In this document: positions 56,490 to 64,000 of the stretch, piece by piece | How the letters are laid out: each line of letters opens with the position of its first letter | Position numbering within the stretch: the stretch's first letter is position 1 | DNA from: CAVSUR01 sp963846005 | GTDB lineage: Bacteria; Actinomycetota; Actinomycetes; Streptosporangiales; Streptosporangiaceae | NCBI GenBank assembly: GCA_963846005.1 | Contig: CAWJUH010000001.1 | Span: 806,001-870,000 of the forward strand | Direction: 5' to 3' | DNA length: 64,000 nt | Position numbers and translations under genes: made by a program | The notes under the pieces: generated by a model | What the model was told of the DNA's origin: nothing | Database searches by the model: none | What the model saw: only the letters and a program-made list of their open reading frames with translations

Positions 56490-58158
56490 TCATCGGGCGG
56501 CGGCGGTAGGTGCCGTTCACCCAGCGGCCGACCGTACGGCGCACGAGCTGGCGCAGCTGGTGCGGGTCGTTGATGCCCTCCAGCGCGGCGGCCGCCAGCG
56601 CTTCCTCCAGCCGCGGGATGACCTCGTCGAACGCGTGGTCGTCGATGCCGGACCCGCGGGCGTGGATCTCGGGGCCGGCCGCGACCTTGCCGGTGTTGGA
56701 GTCGACCACCACGATCACCGACACGAAGCCCTCGTCGCCGAGGATCAGCCGGTCCTTCAGCGACGCCTCGGTGATCTCGCCGACCGAGCTGCCGTCGACG
56801 TAGACGTAGCCGCACTGGACCCGGCCGGTGATCGCGGCCTGGCCGTCGACCAGGTCGACCACGAAGCCGTCCTCGGCGAGGACGATGTTGCCGGCCGGCA
56901 CGCCGGTCAGCGCGGCCAGGTCGGCGTGCGCTTTCAGGTGCCGCCATTCGCCGTGCACCGGCATGAAGTTGCCCGGCCGGACCATGTTCAGCACGTACAG
57001 CAGCTCGCCGGCCGGGGCGTGGCCGGAGACGTGCACCAGCGCGTTGCCCTTGTGCACCACGCGGGCACCCAGCCGGGTCAGCTCGTTGATGATCCGGGAC
57101 ACCGCGGTCTCATTGCCGGGGACCAGGGAGGAAGCCAGGATCACGGTGTCGCCCTCGGCGATCCGGATCTGGTGGTCGCGCCCGGCCATCCGCGACAGCG
57201 CGGACATGGGCTCGCCCTGCGACCCGGTGGAGATCAGCACGATCTGCTCGGGCGGCAGCTCCTCGGCCTCCTTGATGTCGACCAGCAGGCCGCCGGGCAC
57301 CGAGGGGATCTTCAGGTAGCCGAGGTCGCGGGCCACGCCCATGTTGCGCACCATGGACCGGCCGACCAGCGCGACCTTGCGGCCGTGCGCGGCGGCGGTG
57401 TCCATCACCTGCTGCACCCGGTGCACGTGGCTGGCGAAGCAGGACACGATGATCCGCTGCGTGGCCCCGGCGAACACCTCGCCCAGCACCGGGCCGATGG
57501 CCCGCTCGGTGGTGACGATGCCGGGGATCTCGGCGTTGGTCGAGTCGGCCATCAGCAGGTCGACGCCGTCGGCGCCGAGCCGGGCGAAGCCGCCCAGGTC
57601 GGTCAGCCGCCCGTCCAGCGGCAGCTGGTCCATCTTGAAGTCGCCGGTGTGCAGCACCAGCCCGGCGGGAGTGCGGATGCCGGCCGCCAGCGCGTCCGGG
57701 ATCGAGTGGTTGACGGCGAAGAACTCCAGGTCGAACGGCCCGCACGGGATCCGGGAGCCGCCGTCGACCTCGCGGGTCTGCGGGGTGATCCGGTGCTCGG
57801 ACAGCTTGCTGGTCACCAGCGCGAGGGTGAGCCGGGAGCCGATCAGCGGGATGTCGGGCCGGCGCCGCAGCAGGTAGGGCACCGCGCCGATGTGGTCCTC
57901 GTGGGCGTGGGTGAGCACCAGCGCCTCGATCTCCTCCAGCCGGTCCTCCAGGATGGAGAAGTCCGGCAGGATCAGGTCGACGCCCGGCTGGTCGTCCTCG
58001 GGGAACAGCACTCCGCAGTCGACGATGAGCAGCCGCCCGGCGTGCTCGAATACCGTCATGTTGCGGCCGATCTCGCCGAGGCCGCCCAGGGCGATGACGC
58101 GGAGCCCGGCGGCCGGGAGCGGCGGCGGCGGCCCGAGCTCGGGGTGCGGGTGGCTCAC
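56464..58158 (-). CDS. rnj: Ribonuclease J
   Basis: A 564-residue metallo-beta-lactamase/beta-CASP nuclease with 5' exonuclease and endonuclease activity. The zinc site is LTHAHEDHIGAVPYLL; LHTGDFKMDQ supplies further ligands and FVNHSIPDA-like FFAVNHSIPDALA follows. The beta-CASP signatures ISTGSQGEPMSAL and HVSGHAPAGEL are present. It begins with GTG overlapping the dapA stop (GTGA). With RNase Y in the same window the cell appears to carry both enzymes. Confidence 0.94.
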   Translation of the reverse strand: MSHPHPELGPPPPLPAAGLRVIALGGLGEIGRNMTVFEHAGRLLIVDCGVLFPEDDQPGVDLILPDFSILEDRLEEIEALVLTHAHEDHIGAVPYLLRRRPDIPLIGSRLTLALVTSKLSEHRITPQTREVDGGSRIPCGPFDLEFFAVNHSIPDALAAGIRTPAGLVLHTGDFKMDQLPLDGRLTDLGGFARLGADGVDLLMADSTNAEIPGIVTTERAIGPVLGEVFAGATQRIIVSCFASHVHRVQQVMDTAAAHGRKVALVGRSMVRNMGVARDLGYLKIPSVPGGLLVDIKEAEELPPEQIVLISTGSQGEPMSALSRMAGRDHQIRIAEGDTVILASSLVPGNETAVSRIINELTRLGARVVHKGNALVHVSGHAPAGELLYVLNMVRPGNFMPVHGEWRHLKAHADLAALTGVPAGNIVLAEDGFVVDLVDGQAAITGRVQCGYVYVDGSSVGEITEASLKDRLILGDEGFVSVIVVVDSNTGKVAAGPEIHARGSGIDDHAFDEVIPRLEEALAAAALEGINDPHQLRQLVRRTVGRWVNGTYRRRPMIIPVVVEV

Positions 58159-59087
58159 CGGAGCTTCACGCCGCCGGCGACCAGGTCGGTGCGCAGCTGC
58201 TCGATCTCGGCGGGCGTGGCGTCCACGATCGGCGGCCGGACCGGCCCCGCGGGCAGCCCGAGCATGGCCAGCGCGGCCTTGGTGGTGATGACGCCCTGGG
58301 TGCGGGTCATGCCGGTGTACACCGGCTGCAGCTCGCGGTGGATGGCCAGCGCCCCGGTCACGTCGCCGGCCCGGTAGGCGTCGATCATGTCGTGCAGCCG
58401 GTCGCCCACGATGTGGCCGTGCACGCTGACGAACCCGGCGGCGCCGATGGCCAGGAACGGCAGGTTCAGCGGGTCGTCGCCGCAGTAGTAGACCAGGTCG
58501 GTGGTGGCCAGCACGACCGAGCTGGCCGGCAGGTCGCCCTTGGCGTCCTTGACCGCGACGATCCGCGGGTGCCGGGCGAGCTGGACCAGCGTGCTGGTCG
58601 CGATCGGCGTGCCGGTCCGGCCGGGGATGTCGTAGAGCATGACCGGCAGGCCGGCCGCGTCGGCCACGGCGGTGAAGTGCCGGGCCAGGCCGGCCTGAGG
58701 CGGCTTGTTGTAGTAAGGAGTAACGACCAGCAGCCCCGCCGCGCCGGCCCGCTCGGCGGCCCGGGCCAGCTCGCAGCTGTGCGCGGTGTCGTTGGTGCCG
58801 ACACCGGCCACCACCGACGCGCGGCCGCCGACGGCCTCGGTCACCGCGCGCAGCAGCCGGTCCTTCTCGGCGTCTGAGGTGGTCGGCGATTCGCCGGTGG
58901 TGCCGCTGATCACCAGGCCGTCGTTGCGCATCTCGGTGACCAGGTACTCGGCCAGCCGGGCCGCGCCGTCGTAGTCGACCGCGCCGTCCGCCGTCATGGG
59001 CGTGATCATCGCCGTGAGCATGCGGCCGAACGGGGCCCGGGGCCCGGTGGCGGCCGCTCCGGCCGCCGGCGCCTGCGTCTGTGTCAT
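58155..59087 (-). CDS. dapA: 4-hydroxy-tetrahydrodipicolinate synthase
   Basis: A 310-residue aldolase condensing pyruvate with aspartate semialdehyde, the first committed step to diaminopimelate and lysine. GTTGESPT is the substrate loop, the catalytic Tyr is in TPYYNKPPQ and the Schiff-base Lys in IVAVKDAKGD. YDIPGRTG is conserved. ATG 59087 gives the normal length; an in-frame start at 59207 adds unconserved residues. It heads the dapA-rnj operon and is divergent from the B12 transport operon. Confidence 0.94.
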   Translation of the reverse strand: MTQTQAPAAGAAATGPRAPFGRMLTAMITPMTADGAVDYDGAARLAEYLVTEMRNDGLVISGTTGESPTTSDAEKDRLLRAVTEAVGGRASVVAGVGTNDTAHSCELARAAERAGAAGLLVVTPYYNKPPQAGLARHFTAVADAAGLPVMLYDIPGRTGTPIATSTLVQLARHPRIVAVKDAKGDLPASSVVLATTDLVYYCGDDPLNLPFLAIGAAGFVSVHGHIVGDRLHDMIDAYRAGDVTGALAIHRELQPVYTGMTRTQGVITTKAALAMLGLPAGPVRPPIVDATPAEIEQLRTDLVAGGVKLR

Positions 59088-59286
59088 GTACCGAACGCTA
59101 CCGGCCCGGGCGCCGGGCTGGTACCGCACCCGCGCAGGACCCGGCGTGAAGTCGAGGACGCGGCGACGTGAGCTCGGGGGTACCCACGTCGCCGACGCCT
59201 GTTCCATTATCGTCCGCCATTGCCCGCGGCGTTACACCTTCGTGCATTTGATTGGACCATTTACCGGCCTCGGCCCGGCTGCGGTA

Positions 59287-59415
59287 GGGTACCGGGTGGT
59301 CCTGGCCTGACCAGGACGATGCAGGGCCCAGCGAAGCCGGTGCGACTCCGGCGCTGTCCCGCAACGGTGATGCCCCACGCAGCGGGGACAAGCCCGGACG
59401 CCTGGCCTGTATCGG
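59287..59415 (+). ncRNA. Cobalamin riboswitch
   Basis: The B12-box core AAGCCGGTGCGACTCCGGCG continues as CTGTCCCGCAACGGT (about 59334-59368). Upstream is the P2/P3 region with GGTCCTGGCC/GGCC pairing and downstream is CCCGGACGCCTGGCC. It lies 95 bp before a B12-type ABC transporter gene, so vitamin B12 should lower expression. The 5' and 3' limits are estimates. Confidence 0.92.
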
Positions 59416-59427
59416 CGATTTGTCCTC

Positions 59428-59504
59428 GGAGGAAGGGCGGATTGCTTCGATGCCGCCGGTATCGCAGCGGACCCTCTTCGTCCTCCACGGAAACTGACGG
59501 AGGA
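59428..59504 (+). promoter_or_regulatory. Expression platform of the riboswitch sequestering the ribosome-binding site
   Basis: TCCTCC at 59481-59486 can pair with the Shine-Dalgarno GGAGGA at 59499-59504 or with an upstream GGAGGA at 59428-59433. CTTCGTCCTCC versus GGAGGAAG extends the second option. Mutually exclusive pairing of this kind is the expected translational switch. Confidence 0.6.
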
Positions 59505-59509
59505 TGATC

Positions 59510-60481
59510 ATGAAGAACCCCTCACGCCGACGGGCGGCTGCGCTGGCCTCGCCGGTGCTGGCGGCGGCCCTGGCCCTCTCGTGCGCGGCCTGCGGCGGCT
59601 CCGCGGGCGGCTCCGGGGCCGGGAGCCCGGCCAGTCCGGCCGCCGCGCAGAGCTTCCCGGTGACGGTCACCGCGGCGAACGGCGCCGTGCACGTGAAGTC
59701 ACGGCCGAAGGCGATCATCTCGCTGGCGCCGACCGCGACCGAGATGCTCTATGCGATCGGCGCCGGGTCTCAGGTCAAGGCGGTGGATGACGACTCCGAT
59801 TACCCGCCGCAGGCGCCACGGACCAAGCTGTCGGGATTCACCCCGAACATCGAGGCCATCGTCGCCTACCACCCCGACCTGGTCGTGATCACCAACAACA
59901 TGAACAACGTGGTCAGGAAACTGGCCGCGTTCTCGATCCCGGTGCTGGAGCTGCCCGCGCCGACCGAGGTGAGCGGCGTGTACACCGAGTTCGACCAGCT
60001 CGGCAAGGCCACCGGGCACCTGGCTCAGGCCGAGCACGAGAGCGCCAGCATCCAGCGCCAGATTCAGAAGATCATCAAGTCGGTGCCCGCCCGCCAGCAC
60101 GACCTGACCTACTACTACGAGCTGGAGCAGGACTACTACTCGATCACGTCATCGACCTTCGTCGGCAAGCTGCTCGGCCTGCTGCACCTGAGGAGCATCG
60201 CGGACGCGGCCAAGGGCGCGGCGGCGGCGGGCGGCTATCCGCAGCTGTCGGAGGAGTACATCCTGCGGTCCCGGCCGGATTACATCATCCTGGCCGACAC
60301 GATCTGCTGCCATCAGAGCGCGGCCACGGTGGCGAAGCGACCCGGCTGGTCGGTCCTGCCCGCCGTGCGGGACGGGCGGATCATCGCGCTGAACGATGAC
60401 GTCGCCTCCCGGTGGGGCCCGCGGATCGTCGACTTGCTACAGGCGGTGGCCGACGGCATCAGGAACCACGGCACGCCGTGA
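59510..60481 (+). CDS. btuF: Cobalamin-type ABC transporter substrate-binding protein
   Basis: A 323-residue exported binding protein of the FecB/BtuF class. It has a basic twin-arginine-like start (SRRRAAAL), a hydrophobic stretch and cysteines at SCAACGG that could be the lipid attachment site. The mature part has SLAPTATEMLYAIGAGSQVKAV, FTPNIEAIVAYHPDLVVI and RPDYIILADT, typical of the fold. ATG 59510 is six bases after GGAGG; the ATG at 59504 abuts it. Substrate is assigned from the upstream riboswitch. Confidence 0.88.
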   Translation: MKNPSRRRAAALASPVLAAALALSCAACGGSAGGSGAGSPASPAAAQSFPVTVTAANGAVHVKSRPKAIISLAPTATEMLYAIGAGSQVKAVDDDSDYPPQAPRTKLSGFTPNIEAIVAYHPDLVVITNNMNNVVRKLAAFSIPVLELPAPTEVSGVYTEFDQLGKATGHLAQAEHESASIQRQIQKIIKSVPARQHDLTYYYELEQDYYSITSSTFVGKLLGLLHLRSIADAAKGAAAAGGYPQLSEEYILRSRPDYIILADTICCHQSAATVAKRPGWSVLPAVRDGRIIALNDDVASRWGPRIVDLLQAVADGIRNHGTP

Positions 60482-61731
60482 GGGCTGCCGTCCCCGGCGG
60501 CACGGACATGCCTGACCGCGAAGCCGGGCCTGACGGCAAGCCCGCGCCTGACGGCGAAGCCGGGCCTGACGGCAAGGCCGGGCCGGACGGCAAGGCCGGG
60601 CCGGACCGCGAAGCCGCGGCCGACCAGGCCGGGCAGCACGGTGCGGACACGGCCAGGAACCAGCCGCCGGCCACGGCCGCGGCCGGCGGCGCGCGGTGGA
60701 CCAGGACCGCCGTGGCCGTGCTCATCGCGACCGCGGCCCTGGTCGCGGCCTTGCTGGCCGGCCTGCTCGTCGGCCCGGCCGGGCTCAGCGTCCGGGCGGT
60801 GCTGGACGCACTGCTGGCCGGCCCGCAGCAGCACCCGTCCAGCGCGGAGGCCTTCAACGCCGCGATCGTCTGGCAGCTCCGGCTGCCGCGGGTGGTGCTC
60901 GGCGCGCTGGTCGGCTCCATGCTGGCCGGCGGCGGTGCCGCCTACCAGGGCGTGTTCCGCAATCCGCTGGCCGACCCCTACCTGCTCGGGGTGGCCGCCG
61001 GCGCGGGACTCGGCGCGACGCTCGTCATCGCCGGCGGCGGCAGCCCGGTGCTGCTGCCGCTGGCCGCCTTCGCCGGCGCGGTCGGCGCGGTGACGCTGAC
61101 CTACCTGCTCGGCTCCGGCGCGGGCCAGGCCGGCCAGGCGGCCGGGCCGGGCGGCCGGACCGGCTCGATCCTGCTGGCCGGCATCGCGGTTGCCGCGCTG
61201 CTCACCGCGCTGCAGACCTATCTGCAGCAGCAGCACTCGCAGGACCTGCAGAACGTCTACTCCTGGATCCTCGGCGGCCTGTCCGGCGCCACCTGGTCGG
61301 ACGTCACGCTGATCGCGCCCTATGTCGCCGTGTGCGCGGTCGTGCTGCTGGCGCACCGGCGGCTGCTGGACGTGCTGCGGGTCGGCGAGACCGAGGCGGC
61401 CAGCCTCGGGGTGGACGTGGCCCGGCTGCGGCTGACCGTCGTGATCGCGGCCACGCTGGGCTGCGCCGCGGCGGTGTCGGTCAGCGGGCTGATCGGCTTC
61501 GTCGGGATCATCGTGCCGCACGCGATCCGGCTGACCGCGGGCGCGAGCTACCGGATCGTGCTGCCGGTGTCGATGATCGGCGGCGCGGCGTTCCTGGTGC
61601 TCGCCGACGTAGCCGCGCGGACCGTGCAGTCCCCGTCCGAGGTGCCGCTCGGGGTGATCACCGCGATCGCCGGCGCGCCGTTCTTCCTGCTGGTGCTGCG
61701 GTCCCGGCGAGCCCGGCAGGACCTGGCATGA
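60478..61731 (+). CDS. btuC: Cobalamin-type ABC transporter permease (FecCD family)
   Basis: A 417-residue membrane protein with about ten helices. The signature GGAAYQGVFRNPLADPYLLGVAAGAGLGA is typical of FecCD/BtuC permeases; SWILGGLSGATWSDV and GFVGIIVPHAIRLTAG are also present. The N-terminal 45 residues are a hydrophilic GPDGKA repeat. GTG 60478 overlaps the btuF stop; ATG 60508 is an alternative that would leave most of the repeat. It would form the dimeric channel with BtuD. Confidence 0.9.
   Translation: MRAAVPGGTDMPDREAGPDGKPAPDGEAGPDGKAGPDGKAGPDREAAADQAGQHGADTARNQPPATAAAGGARWTRTAVAVLIATAALVAALLAGLLVGPAGLSVRAVLDALLAGPQQHPSSAEAFNAAIVWQLRLPRVVLGALVGSMLAGGGAAYQGVFRNPLADPYLLGVAAGAGLGATLVIAGGGSPVLLPLAAFAGAVGAVTLTYLLGSGAGQAGQAAGPGGRTGSILLAGIAVAALLTALQTYLQQQHSQDLQNVYSWILGGLSGATWSDVTLIAPYVAVCAVVLLAHRRLLDVLRVGETEAASLGVDVARLRLTVVIAATLGCAAAVSVSGLIGFVGIIVPHAIRLTAGASYRIVLPVSMIGGAAFLVLADVAARTVQSPSEVPLGVITAIAGAPFFLLVLRSRRARQDLA
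60511..60618. repeat. 18-bp minisatellite, six copies, at the btuC N-terminus
   Basis: Six 18-bp units run from 60511 to 60618 and encode P-D-G/R-K/E-A/P-G hexapeptides before the first membrane helix. Confidence 0.88.
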
Positions 61732-62510
61732 TCTCGGTCACCGGGCTGCGGGTCCGCTACGGCAGCGCGACGGCGCTGTCCGGGGTGACCGCGACCGCGG
61801 GAAGCGGCGAGTGGCTGGCGCTGATCGGCCCGAACGGCGCGGGTAAGAGCACGCTGCTGCGCGCAGCGGCGCGGCTGGTGCGCTACGACGGTGAGATCGC
61901 GGTCGGCCCGGCGAGCCGGTCGCTGACCCGGCTGAGCCGCCGCGAGCTGGCCCGCCAGGTGGCCTATGTGCCGCAGCAGCCCGTCTTCCCGCCGGAGATG
62001 ACGGTCAGCGACTACGTGCTGCTCGGCCGCACCTGTCATATCGGCTACCTGCGGGTGGAGAGCGCTGCGGACCGGCGGGTCTGCGCCAGGCTGCTGGACC
62101 GGCTGGCGCTGGCCCCGATGTCGGACCGGGCCCTGGCCACCTTGTCCGGCGGCGAACTGCAGCGAGCCGTGCTGGCGCGGGCGCTGGCCCAGGAGGCGCC
62201 GGTGCTGCTGCTGGACGAGCCGACCAGCGCGCTGGACCTCGGCCGCCGGGTGGACGCGCTGGAACTGGTCGACCAGTTGCGCCGGGAGCGGTCCCTGACC
62301 GTAGTGTCGGCGGTGCACGATCTGACCCTGGCCGGCCAGTTCGCCGACCGGCTGCTGCTGCTGGCCGACGGGAGGGTCGCCGCCGAGGGCGAGCCGGAGG
62401 CCATCTTGCGGGCGGAGGTGCTGGCCGGCCATTTCGGCGCGGGCGTCGAGGTGGTGCGCACCCCGGCGGGCGAGCTGGCGGTCATCTCCCGCCGCACCGC
62501 CCGCAGCTGA
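61728..62510 (+). CDS. btuD: Cobalamin-type ABC transporter ATP-binding protein
   Basis: A 260-residue ATPase. Walker A is GPNGAGKST (residues about 34-42), the Q-loop follows in VAYVPQQPVFPPEMTV, the signature is LSGGELQRAVLARAL, and Walker B with the catalytic Glu is VLLLDEPTSALDLG. The H-loop is SAVHDLTLA. Its ATG overlaps the btuC stop (ATGA). It completes the importer with btuF and btuC. Confidence 0.93.
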   Translation: MISVTGLRVRYGSATALSGVTATAGSGEWLALIGPNGAGKSTLLRAAARLVRYDGEIAVGPASRSLTRLSRRELARQVAYVPQQPVFPPEMTVSDYVLLGRTCHIGYLRVESAADRRVCARLLDRLALAPMSDRALATLSGGELQRAVLARALAQEAPVLLLDEPTSALDLGRRVDALELVDQLRRERSLTVVSAVHDLTLAGQFADRLLLLADGRVAAEGEPEAILRAEVLAGHFGAGVEVVRTPAGELAVISRRTARS

Positions 62511-62570
62511 GACTCCGTCAGCTTCTCGATGAGGTCCTGGCCCGCGCAGCTTCCCGGGCCCGCCCCCGTT

Positions 62571-62615
62571 ATCGTGTGGATTTTTCAGTTCCTGGGACTG
62601 AAAAGGCAACACGAT
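62571..62615. terminator. Extended inverted repeat after btuD
   Basis: TTTTCAGT (62582-62589) pairs with ACTGAAAA (62597-62604) around a 7-nt loop. An outer pair ATCGTGT (62571-62577) and ACACGAT (62609-62615) extends it. It lies between the convergent btuD and vapC genes and can serve both directions as a terminator, though AT-rich stems are also typical operators. Confidence 0.6.
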
Positions 62616-62646
62616 CACATCTCGCGGACCGGTACTTACTTGAGGA

Positions 62647-63057
62647 CTAGCGATACCAGCCGGCGCCACGGCCGGGCGCGACGACATTGAAGCCACTCGA
62701 TTCGGCCGCCTGGGCTTGGCGGCGGTCGTAGGTCAGGAAGTCGGTCTCCCCCAGTTCCATGGCCGCGATCAGGTGAACCGCGTCCGCAGTGCGCAGGAAT
62801 GTGCCGGGCGGGGAAGGGAGCCGGCCCGCCCGCCACAGGCCCGCTTCGTCGACCGCCAGCAGGTCCAGCTGCCGCAGCAGCATGCCTGCCGAAGCAGCGT
62901 CGGCGCCGGCTCTGGTCACGGTCCGGGTCAGCTCGGCGATCGTCAGCTCGCTCGATGTCGTCCGGTCAGTCACGGATGCTAGATACGCTCCGAGCATTGC
63001 TGTCTCGGCCTCGGCAATCAGCAGCTTGGCCAGCGCCGAGGTATCCGCGTACGTCAC
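62647..63057 (-). CDS. vapC: PIN-domain ribonuclease toxin (VapC)
   Basis: A 136-residue PIN protein. The acidic active-site residues are visible: Asp5 in YADTSALAKLL, Glu in TIAELTRTV, Asp in RTADAVHLIAA and Asp in FLTYDRRQAQAA. It starts with GTG at 63057, 44 bp after the antitoxin gene. VapC toxins cleave tRNA or rRNA when free of antitoxin. The target is unknown. Confidence 0.88.
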   Translation of the reverse strand: MTYADTSALAKLLIAEAETAMLGAYLASVTDRTTSSELTIAELTRTVTRAGADAASAGMLLRQLDLLAVDEAGLWRAGRLPSPPGTFLRTADAVHLIAAMELGETDFLTYDRRQAQAAESSGFNVVAPGRGAGWYR

Positions 63058-63101
63058 CAGGTCAGCTCCCCGTCATCTGCGGGCTGGCATCAGACCGATA
63101 A

Positions 63102-63359
63102 TCAGTCGCGGTCCTCGGAGAGCAGCTCCTCGCTGGATCGCGGGACGCGGACCGGAGCAGGTAGCGCTTCCAGGTCCAGGCCGGTCCCGGTCCGCAGGCG
63201 GCCAGCGGCGGTCAACCTGGTGCGAATGTCGCTCCCCGCCGGGACCATGACCGCAGCCGGCACCCCGCCGTTGGTGATGAGCACCGATTCGCCCTCGGCC
63301 ACTCTTCGCAGCAGCTCTCCCGAGTTGTTGCGCATCTCGCGCTGGCTCACCGACTCCAT
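63102..63359 (-). CDS. vapB: Phd/YefM-type antitoxin (VapB partner)
   Basis: An 85-residue antitoxin. The N-terminal ESVSQREMRNNSGELLRRVAEGESVLITNGGVPAAVMVP is the Phd/YefM DNA-binding and dimerisation domain; the acidic C-terminus RSSEELLSEDRD should wrap the toxin. ATG 63359 is chosen because the sequence conserved in the family begins there; a longer frame to 63476 is not. It is followed by vapC and preceded by a direct repeat that may be its operator. Confidence 0.88.
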   Translation of the reverse strand: MESVSQREMRNNSGELLRRVAEGESVLITNGGVPAAVMVPAGSDIRTRLTAAGRLRTGTGLDLEALPAPVRVPRSSEELLSEDRD

Positions 63360-63367
63360 GAGCCAAG

Positions 63368-63386
63368 CGTAGCACGCCGTAGCACG
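63368..63386. promoter_or_regulatory. Two direct copies of CGTAGCACG, candidate VapBC operator
   Basis: CGTAGCACG occurs at 63368-63376 and 63378-63386, spaced by 10 bp (one helical turn), ending nine bases upstream of the vapB ATG. Toxin-antitoxin complexes bind such sites at their own promoter. Confidence 0.5.
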
Positions 63387-63506
63387 GCATTCCAAGGTTC
63401 CCGGATCATGCTTGAAACATCCTGAGGCGCCGGCCAGGAAATCCGGGCAGGCCTTTCTCATATTCTTCCGGCTCATGACCCTGGTCTGCTGCGAGAACTC
63501 ACGATC

Positions 63507-63995
63507 TTACTCAAACACAGGATGCAGCCATAGCGAGGTAAGTTTGCCGCCCGTCAGCCCTACGGCCACTCCAGCTGCCACTAGCAGCTGCAGTTCATCC
63601 GAGGAGCCGGGACTGCTGGCCACTCGGACCCACCCCGTCGCCTGGTCGAACGTAGTCGGCCAGGCATCGGCTGAGGGAATAGCTATTGCGACTCCTCGTT
63701 CGAGGTGTGCTGCAGGCTGGACGCGTACTGCCCTGGTGATGGCGCCGGGCCGGCCAACTCGCCCGTCGGCCCATAGCGTCCGCGGATGAAGACCCCAGGC
63801 GAAGAGGATCAGTCCCGTCTCGACGCCGACCTCGATCTGAAGCGTTCCGATGGCCAGGCTCGTAGCCCCCGCACTGCCGGTGCGCGCTTGCAGGTCGGCG
63901 GGGGCGGTCACATCAAACGCGAATGAGTACTCGGCGCCGACGTACCTGAGAACTCCATCGAGCGGTTCTTTGCTACCGGCAACCGCGAACGTCAC
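63507..63995 (-). CDS. Protein of unknown function (possibly truncated at its 5' end)
   Basis: A 162-residue reading frame beginning at a GTG five bases from the window edge; a longer start beyond 64000 is possible. The sequence is mostly beta-strand-like (FAFDVTAPADLQ, LAIGTLQIEVGVETGLILFAWGL, GWVRVASSPGSSDELQLLV) without catalytic motifs or a signal peptide. I recognise no family. Codon use is somewhat less GC-biased than in the central genes, in keeping with an accessory region around vapBC. Confidence 0.6.
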   Translation of the reverse strand: MTFAVAGSKEPLDGVLRYVGAEYSFAFDVTAPADLQARTGSAGATSLAIGTLQIEVGVETGLILFAWGLHPRTLWADGRVGRPGAITRAVRVQPAAHLERGVAIAIPSADAWPTTFDQATGWVRVASSPGSSDELQLLVAAGVAVGLTGGKLTSLWLHPVFE

Positions 63996-64000
63996 TTTGT

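Overview
The window reads as chromosomal DNA of a very GC-rich actinobacterium (codon third positions almost all G or C, GTG starts common, strong GGAGG ribosome-binding sites). The gene set dapA-rnj-ftsK-rodZ-rimO-pgsA-pncC-clgR and DUF3046-recA-recX-rny-miaB-miaA-dapF is the order known from Streptomyces and relatives. No rRNA, tRNA, CRISPR array or insertion sequence was recognised, so genus cannot be fixed; a Streptosporangiales/Streptomycetales-like actinomycete is a guess.

Layout. 1-6.5 kb: a truncated TetR regulator, a large palindrome, a glycolate-oxidase-like operon glcDEF, then a small module of ribbon-helix-helix protein, DUF4097 beta-repeat protein and a 58-residue protein, with four ATGAYGTCAT-type operator copies running into its first codon. 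6.5-20.2 kb (mainly minus strand): dapF, miaA, a secreted 131-residue protein, a LigB-like protein, miaB, rny, recX, recA with an intein, DUF3046; an S9 peptidase is on the plus strand. 20.2-43.3 kb: an ECF sigma factor with a membrane partner, a sulfite-reductase/siroheme operon behind a cysteine-rich leader peptide, a fatty-acyl activation/dehydrogenation operon, a repeat-rich protein, a DUF222-HNH gene, a phosphotransferase-like gene, the giant helicase lhr, a LURP-one-like protein, an aromatic-amino-acid-lyase-like protein and an Rrf2 regulator. 43.3-59.1 kb: clgR, pncC, pgsA, rimO, rodZ, ftsK with a second intein, an aminobenzoyl/salicylyl-CoA monooxygenase-RidA-CoA ligase operon on the plus strand, rnj and dapA. 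59.1-64 kb: a cobalamin riboswitch driving a vitamin B12-type ABC importer, a VapBC toxin-antitoxin pair and an unknown gene.

The most striking observations are two inteins placed at the same position of the Walker A P-loop (GK|S/T) of RecA and FtsK. The FtsK one starts with Ala and carries the Trp/Cys/Thr signature of class 3 inteins. Next come the self-operator RHH-DUF4097 module, a lyase whose MIO-forming Ala-Ser-Gly is replaced by a shorter Gly-Thr-Gly, and a cysteine attenuation leader. In-frame minisatellites occur in five genes.

Five genes (dapF, rny, DUF222-HNH, lhr, clgR) have start-to-stop intervals that are not multiples of three, with conserved domains on both sides of the shift. 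Because dapF is normally essential and the shifts fall in GC runs or low-complexity linkers, residual sequencing or assembly indels are the simplest explanation, but this cannot be decided from the sequence alone.
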